A DNA stretch of 64,000 nucleotides from Rhododendron vialii (taxonomy: Eukaryota; Streptophyta; Magnoliopsida; Ericales; Ericaceae), in NCBI RefSeq assembly GCF_030253575.1, contig NC_080564.1:8786501-8850500 (forward strand). The letters are read 5' to 3'. Position 1 is the first letter of the stretch, and every line of letters begins with the position of its first letter. Shown piece after piece: positions 57,220 to 64,000 of this stretch. Below the pieces are notes generated by a model. The model ran no database searches, was not told the origin of the DNA, and was given only the letters and a program-made list of their open reading frames with translations. A program made the translations under genes and the position numbers.

Positions 57220-60200
57220 ATGGCAATGGCAATGGCACTTCGTCGACTCTCCTCTTCGGTTGACAAGCCACTCCAGCGCCTCGTCAATGGCGGATCCGTC
57301 TATTACATGGTCTTCTTCTTTTCCTTCACTTTTTTTCGTATTTTGAAACTTCAGTTTCTACCTGTTTTTATTTGTGAACGATTTGTGTTTATGTAGCTTT
57401 GGTTTTGGTTTTGTTTTGTTGTGTAGGCGTCATTGCCGAATGAAGCTGTGTACGAGAAGGAGAAAACTCGTGTCTCAGTTAAGCCCATTAACTGTTCGAT
57501 TTTAATGTTTCGCCTCCTTTTGATGTAATTTTTATTCGTTTTGATTGGTTGTTAATATCTGTTTGTTCGCCCTTTGAATTGAAACTCGTGTATACAGTGG
57601 CCAAAGCAATTGAATGATCCACTTGAAGTTGTCGATCCTGAGATTGCCAACATCATCGAGCTCGAAAAAGCAAGACAATGGAAGGTATAACTTAAAAGGC
57701 GGTTTTATGTATATAAAACGTCAGGCACGGAAACAGGATTTCACATTTGAATAACAACATTTTCAAGTTCAACAGTCAAGATTCTATTCACTCTTATCAA
57801 AACATAAGCAATAGAAGATACAAAAGTGTTTCTTGAGACATCAATTGAGCAGTGCATCACTTTGAAATTCGACATACTTCTTAATCTCAAAAATTATGTT
57901 TGATAGGGTTTGTATTAAATTTCCCAGTAAGTCCTTGAGCAAAGAGTCGTCCGTGGCAAAAAAATTTCACATGGAATTGTCAAACAATTTTTTTTTGAAA
58001 CGGCAAAAGGTTTATTAAGAAACTTGACAAGGAATTGTCAAACCCATAGTAACTCAATATGTGTATATGAATTCTTTTTTGCGAAGTAAAAATATATGAA
58101 TTTGCTAATTGATATGTGGTGTAGGGGCCATGGCCACTCATTGACAACTTTCAAGTCCATTCTCATATAGAGTATCTATTGTTTTCGGTTTTTTATACCA
58201 TAGATCAGAGAATATTCTGCTGTGTTTATTTCTTTTTAATGAGTTTGATAGGTAGGAAAACTGAGAATGTAGAAAATTTTCAATCCTACTGTTTCATGTT
58301 GTCTTGATTAATTCCGTAAAAGATGAAGAAGTCATCCCAACTAAGTGAAATGACTTTGCTACGCTTCGTTGAATTGAGTTTTTGTTTTCTTGGTACCAAG
58401 TGAAAGAAGAAAAGTTCAGGGTTCAATTCTTTTGTTACATTTAGGATATCCTTGAATGGAGTTGTAAGATGCAGTATTGGTTTGAATTTGATCGCTCAAT
58501 GAAGTTCAACTTATGTTTGTGAAGGGACTGGAACTTATACCCTCAGAGAATTTCACCTCTGCATCTGTGATGCAAGCAGTGGGGTCTGTAATGACCAACA
58601 AATACAGTGAAGGATATCCGGGCGCTAGATACTATGGTGGAAATGAGTATGAGGATCACTCCCTTTTATTTTTTTCCTTCTTTTGGTACTTGTGAATATG
58701 CATACGTGATACGATCATTGCTTAGTTGTGAACTGCATGGTTAAGAATTCTGAAAGTGTGAGATTTTGGTCCACAGGTACATTGATATGGCCGAGTCCTT
58801 GTGCCAGAAGCGTGCCCTGGAAGCATTTCGGTTAGATCCGGCTAAGTGGGGAGGTAGCGTAATCATTTGCTTTTTATTTACTTTGAAATTTTACAAACTC
58901 ACTGTAATTGCATTTCTGTTTGCAAATAGAACATAAAGAACGAAAAATATGCATTTCAATAATGGTAGAGCTTGCCCAACATTGGTTAAGTCTCACCTCC
59001 GAAACTTGTGTATGAGCCTGGATGGCCTCTCCACTCATTGTCGAGTGGTTTTGATTGGACGCTTTAATAAATATAAATAACTCCATAGTGTATTTGAGGA
59101 AGAAAATGTCATGAACCAATGAATGGATGCAAGAGCATTACGCAATAAGCAGTTATTACTTTTAAGATTCTTGGTGGTCCAAGCCTGGTTGTCTTATTTT
59201 TTTGGAAAAAAAGCAGCAATAGAATGCTAAGCCCCTCTCCACACATAAAGAGGGAAAAATTTGAAGCATGAACTAAAGTTAGTTCCAAATAACCTGTTTT
59301 GATGCAGTGAATGTGCAATCTCTGTCTGGATCTCCATCTAATTTTCAAGTTTACACTGCCTTATTGAAACCTCATGAAAGAATCATGGCTCTTGATCTTC
59401 CTCATGGTGGGCATCTTTCACATGGCTATCAGGTGATTATGCATTATGTTTCCTTTTTCCTGTTACATAACAGGTTATCGAAGTTAATGTTATGAATTTG
59501 AACACAAGTCTGCATTAACCTTTTTCCCTTGGAAGATTGCAGTTGGGTGCTTCTCTCTTTTGTTTTGTGGAATTACATGGTTATTGGTGCATGAAGTTAT
59601 TGATTCATCTACACTTCGTGAAAAGTGTTTTGTCCATCATCTTCTTTGAAGTGAATAATGGAAATTATACTCATTCTTGAGCACTGAATTTATTCAGAAC
59701 CCTTACAGATATGAATGACCATGATTGGGTGCTATGCAAATAGTGGAAAATTGAAGGAGAAGAAATATCTTGCGCAATTTTTTTCGAACGAGAAGAAATA
59801 TTTTCACTGCTAATTCATCTGTTTTGATTCATCCTAATGAGCAGACTGACACAAAGAAGATATCTGCCGTTTCTATATTTTTTGAGACAATGCCATATAG
59901 ATTGAATGAGAGCACGGGCTATATCGACTACGATCAGGTAGCCTTCTGTTTTCTTGTCGCCGGTTCTTTCCTTGTTCTATTTTAACCCCTTACATTTCAT
60001 AGGATCTGACATAACCCACTTTGGAATTGTTGAATGGCAGCTGGAAAGAAGTGCCACACTCTTCAGGCCAAAGCTAATAGTTGCTGGTGCTAGTGCTTAT
60101 GCACGCCTCTATGATTATGCACGCATTCGCAAGGTGAAGCCACTTAGTTCATTTAGGTTTAGTTTACAATATACAACACCAGAGTACTTATTTCTTTTCA

Positions 60201-62927
60201 ATGCTTTAAACACTTCAATTTTACATTTGCATTTGTATTCAACAGGTCTGTGACAAGCAGAAAGCTATCTTGTTGGCAGATATGGCACACATCAGTGGGT
60301 TGGTTGCAGCTGGAGTCATCCCATCACCATTTGATTATGCTGATGTGGTGACGACGACAACCCACAAGTCCCTTCGTGGGCCACGCGGTGCCATGATTTT
60401 TTTCAGGAAGGGAGTGAAGGAGATTAATAAACAAGGACAAGAGGCAAGTTATTTAAAGCCAAATATTTTATCCATTTTCGATTGTGTGGTGTCGCCCTTA
60501 GTTGTAATTGTTCAACTACTTAATGAAATTGCGTTAGTTAAGTTTGAAGTTATATGTATGTCCTATTTATGCTGTGATCTCTTCTTGAAGGTGTTGTATG
60601 ACTATGAAGACAAAATCAATCAGGCTGTCTTCCCAGGACTTCAAGGGGGTCCACACAACCACACAATCACTGGCTTAGCAGTTGCTCTGAAACAGGTTGG
60701 AAAACTGACAGTAAAAACCTGTGACACGTTCTCGATCTTATATCCAGTCTGGTGTGCTTATAACATGTTGCTTGCAGGCTTGAAGCTCATTAATTGTAAT
60801 TTAAAACGAGAAAGTACAATTTGATAGTTATTAAATGTGATAAGCACACCTAGGTGCCAAAGGGTCGAAAAAACTTCACCCAAAAGTGCCTTTACTTTAC
60901 TAGGGCTGGTCACCGTTGGCTAAGTTGGGTCCTAGGTGCGAGGCGTAAGGAAAGGTGTGCCCCTTATTGAAGCGAGGTGCACCAAATAGAGAAAAGATAC
61001 TAAAAAACATAACCAAAGTTTGATATAAGCAAGAACAAGGCAAATTGACACAAATATTTCTCACAATCATTGACAAAAAAAAAAAATAGGAAGCAAGTAT
61101 GTCATGTAAGGTCACTTAGGACTTTTGATGAGGACCTGGTGCATAATTTCAACTACATGAGCAAAAAAACACAACCCATCACCAATACAAATAAAAACCA
61201 CATGAATAAAACACGAAACAGGTTCATCCAATAATTAAAATTAAAAATAAATGAGGAGGAGGGGTACGAGACTAAGCTTGACCAACAAGAATACTCAGCT
61301 TAGATTGGCAATCAGTTGTGAGTACCTGAGACTGCGATCGGGTTTGTCGTGTGTGGAGTGGAGTCCGTGGACAAAGACTTTGATTGATTGTGGAAGAAGG
61401 GTTTGTTCCTCTTGTGCTTTCAGGGTTATATTGTAACTTCTTTCCTATGTTTCAAGGCGACCTCCGCTTGCTTGACCTTAATGAGAGGCATGCGCCTCAG
61501 CAACCTGAGAGCCTGAGAGCCTGAGACTAGTTGGGCCTCAAGCCTAGGCACACGCCTAGGTGCACGTTTAACTACTGTGTATAAATATTATGTTCTGACT
61601 GAGCATTTGCAAAATCTTCAATACTTATTGGCTGCCAAATAAATTTGTTATTGGTCCATAAGGATTACTTTTGGAAAGTTTCCAATTATCAAGCACACCA
61701 TGCTAATTTATTTTGGGACTTGTAGTCTTGGTCAGACTTGAGGATCACATTTTCAAATCTCTGCATTTGTGTTTTTTAATTCTTGCAGGCTACGACTCCG
61801 GAGTTCAAAGCCTATCAAGAGCAAGTTCTCAGTAATTGCTCAAAATTTGCACAGGTATGGACCAATGACATTTCAAGGCTTGTTACAGCCACGTTCTTAT
61901 TGATATTGCTTTTTTCTCCTTCTCGTACTTCTGAAGTTTTCACCAAAGCTCTGCTCCCTCGTCAGTTTATGTAATGGCTAACTGATCTTCACATACTGCA
62001 GACCTTAAATGAGCATGGCTATGAGCTTGTTTCTGGCGGGACTGAGAACCACTTAGTTTTGGTGAACTTGAAAAATAAGGTAAGGTGAAATGGATCCATT
62101 CTTTTGAACAGAAGCAATTTGGAATTCAGATCCAATATAAAGCAATTTGGATGTCCTTATAAAATGCACAAGAGAGATATCCATTTGCAAAGTTCGATCA
62201 TGAAATATAGGAAATGTTGCATTTTCATCTGATTTCCTTCCAACAGGGTATTGATGGTTCCAGAGTTGAGAAGGTGTTGGAAGCTGTTCATATTGCAGCA
62301 AACAAGAACACTGTTCCTGGAGATGTGTCTGCCATGGTTCCTGGCGGCATCAGGATGGGTAGAGACGTTTTCCTTGACTAGCTTATACCTCAGTAATCTA
62401 TTTTAACTTACGAGATTGAAGATAACTCTCATACTTTTTCAGGAACTCCTGCTCTCACTTCCAGGGGATTCATCGAGGAGGATTTTGCCAAAGTTGCCGA
62501 CTTCTTTGATACTGCTGTAAAGTTGGCTGTGAAGACAAAGGCTGCAACTAAAGGTTAGTAAAGTGATTGTATATTATTGCCTAACATCATCCATTTGCAT
62601 GCAGAAATAAATTGCTTTCCCTACATCACCATTTTCATCTATCTGCTCGTTGGGCTCAATTCTGAATGATCACCAGTTTGATATTTTTTTTTCATTTTGT
62701 GGTTAGTTACCTTTACACACCCTGTGTTAGACCTTCCTAACAAGGGGACATTCTGCATTTTCTCTTATTTTTGTGATCCAGGGACAAAGTTAAAAGACTT
62801 TGTGGCAACAATGCAGTCCAGTGCAATCCAATCGGAGATTGGAAAGCTCCGACATGATGTTGAGGAGTATGCAAAACAATTCCCAACGATCGGATTTGAG
62901 AAAGAAACCATGAAATACAAAAACTGA
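57220..62927 (+). CDS. SHM1: Mitochondrial serine hydroxymethyltransferase
   Basis: Fifteen exons: 57220-57309, 57427-57477, 57598-57684, 58525-58646, 58777-58853, 59308-59432, 59845-59937, 60041-60133, 60246-60443, 60591-60695, 61789-61854, 62002-62079, 62247-62358, 62443-62553, 62782-62927. The frame closes at 517 aa, the length of Arabidopsis SHM1. The N-terminus [16 protein letters not shown] is Arg/Ser-rich and lacks acids, as in mitochondrial presequences. The PLP enzyme interconverts serine and glycine with tetrahydrofolate; in leaf mitochondria it works with glycine decarboxylase in photorespiration. Visible motifs: [34 protein letters not shown] and [13 protein letters not shown], where K287 is the PLP lysine. 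All introns are GT-AG except intron 9, which starts GCAAGT. The leader has a GA run at 57204-57218. A possible intron in the 3' UTR runs 62950-63053. SHM1 and SHM2 paralogues cannot be told apart here. Confidence 0.96.
57986..58030 (-). mobile_element. 45-bp LINE tail in SHMT intron 3
   Basis: Perfect 13-bp repeats GGAATTGTCAAAC (57973-57985 and 58031-58043) flank a T run followed by GAAACGGCAAAAGGTTTATT. In the minus sense this is a LINE 3' end AATAAACCTTTTGCCG with an A tail. It is an extremely 5'-truncated insertion. Confidence 0.7.
60841..61572. repeat. Dispersed repeat in SHMT intron 10
   Basis: The block begins GCACACCTAGGTGCC and ends with GCCTAGGCACACGCCTAGG, with further GAGGCG/GCGCCTC-like words inside; the composition differs from neighbouring intron sequence. 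It is probably a MITE-like insertion. Target duplications are not clear. Confidence 0.5.
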
Positions 62928-63307
62928 AAGCAGAATCCTGCTGCGCCAGGTAAATGGCTTCCTTGGGATCATTGGTCAGATGTTATTTCAGCAATGTCTC
63001 AATTTTTTTAGCGTGAAGGCCATCATGCTTGATTATTTTGTGCTAAACTTCAGGAAGCTTTACCTGCAAAGAGCATTCCCATGAACCATCTAAGACACAT
63101 TAATTAAACAGATGTCTGTTTCAGATAGGCCACTGGAAATTTGTGTTTCACTTTTTACGTAAGACAACACAGTTTAGCACCAAGACATCATAGGAAGTGA
63201 TACAAGGGAAGAAAAACACAATAACCCTGAAGGGGCATGTTATTGAGCCTAACCAGACATGAGCGAAGACTAGAAATTGGAAAATTGTACACTGAGTGCT
63301 TTGTTGA
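62928..63307 (+). other. 3' untranslated and downstream sequence of SHMT
   Basis: Contains a candidate spliced intron in the 3' UTR (donor CCAG-GTAAAT at 62950, acceptor TTCAG ending 63053). No other gene. Confidence 0.45.
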
Positions 63308-63408
63308 TGTTGGGATAAACTTGATCCCACCTGCAACGGAAGCATAACAAAAATAAACAGTCACAAAAAGACACAATATTTACGTGGTTCGGCCCCAATG
63401 CCTACTCC

Positions 63409-63474
<66 letters not shown>

Positions 63475-63908
63475 TTCCACTATATGAAAAATATAAGATT
63501 ACAATGTGAGATGAAAAGAAAAACCCTCCCCGAGCTCCTAACACCATGGCTCACAATGTTTTCACCCACATCTCTATTGTTCCCTCGCATCTTCTCTCCT
63601 CTCACCTCACGTCCGGTGTACCTGGCAATCCCCAAAGGGACTGCCTCCTCACACTTTTTTCTTTTAACTTCACACGGCACTAGCTTCACAAACCCACTGC
63701 AACATACATAGAAGAGTTGCCACAGCTTGGACTCTTGGAATGCCTCCAAAGAAGATTCTGGAGAGCAATAAAAATGCTCAAGGACTTTGTGAATACACAA
63801 GCCAAAGCCATTTATCTTCACCAAACCATTCACATTTCCAGCAAACTAATTCCATTAAATTCTCTTTTCCTTTTTCAAGAGCATTATCACATTGGGCAAA
63901 ACCCAACA
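63308..63908 (-). mobile_element. Solo LTR
   Basis: 601 bp bounded by TGTTGGG and CCCAACA with perfect 5-bp duplication GTTGA outside (63303-63307, 63909-63913). In the minus sense the end contains GGGGCCGAACCACGTAAAT and a T-rich stretch before the final CCCAACA, a layout common in plant copia LTRs. No internal region or second LTR, so probably the product of LTR-LTR recombination. A 60-bp GA microsatellite lies inside. Confidence 0.82.
63412..63471. repeat. (GA)n microsatellite inside the solo LTR
   Basis: Uninterrupted GA tract of about 60 bp. Confidence 0.95.
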
Positions 63909-64000
63909 GTTGACTTGGAGAGTGTAATACAAACCAAGTTGCTAGAGCTCAGCTTATGTTTGGCTTGTTTAAATCTTGTTCTAGATAGGTTAGTTATTAA

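Noticed and set aside
60270..60824. 184-codon frame over SHMT exons 9 and 10
   Set aside because: It is exon 9 reading through intron 9 into exon 10; the spliced model with a GC donor fits the protein family better.
1..64000. CRISPR array, operon, or clustered metabolic pathway
   Set aside because: Repeats lack regular spacers, genes have introns and unrelated functions, and no two biosynthetic genes are adjacent.

Overview
This window is nuclear DNA of a flowering plant, most likely a eudicot. The evidence is GT-AG introns, MIKC-type MADS-box exon sizes, plant SHMT, CAR and CNL-type NB-LRR families, AT-rich spacers, long GA/CT microsatellites, and a dense layer of nested plant transposons. 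I cannot name the species from sequence alone.

Four genes look real. (1) 2667-4694 (-): a three-exon single-C2-domain protein of the CAR (C2-domain ABA-related) family. (2) 27392-36954 (+): a seven-exon MIKC MADS-box factor of the AGL17/ANR1 clade, with introns of about 4.1, 3.1 and 1.3 kb loaded with repeats. (3) 45029-45418 (-): an intronless gene for a small plant protein of unknown function. (4) 57220-62927 (+): a fifteen-exon mitochondrial serine hydroxymethyltransferase (SHM1/SHM2 type, 517 aa) that is complete and has one GC-AG intron. A fifth locus, 6632-8041 (-), is a decayed CNL resistance-gene homologue with a stop codon inside its P-loop, frameshifts and no LRR.

The rest is mobile-element sediment. 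A 4.96-kb Ty3/gypsy chromovirus (Reina-like) with 298-bp LTRs and AAAAT target duplications lies at 18223-23178, nested in a TIR element (17834-23555, TTA duplication). LINE pieces lie at 8.5-9.2 kb and 15.4-17.0 kb (a minus LINE inserted in a plus LINE tail), with a 45-bp scrap in SHMT intron 3. A solo LTR at 63308-63908 has a GTTGA duplication. DNA elements with visible target duplications lie at 1386-2384, 3215-3389, 12015-12427, 30640-30761, 34105-34578, 40333-40927, 43006-43329, 43367-44006 and 48580-49483. A family of foldback elements sits inside (TA)n microsatellites (47.1-48.0 kb, relatives at 1.55 and 26.2 kb). A second foldback family is at 11.6, 14.9 and 54.9 kb.

The four genes are unrelated in function and show no cluster logic. 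I found no CRISPR, operon or biosynthetic cluster, and nothing that I can defend as a new biological system. The most unusual items are the TA-microsatellite-resident foldback family, a small TIR element built from tandem mini-palindromes, and the nested insertions.
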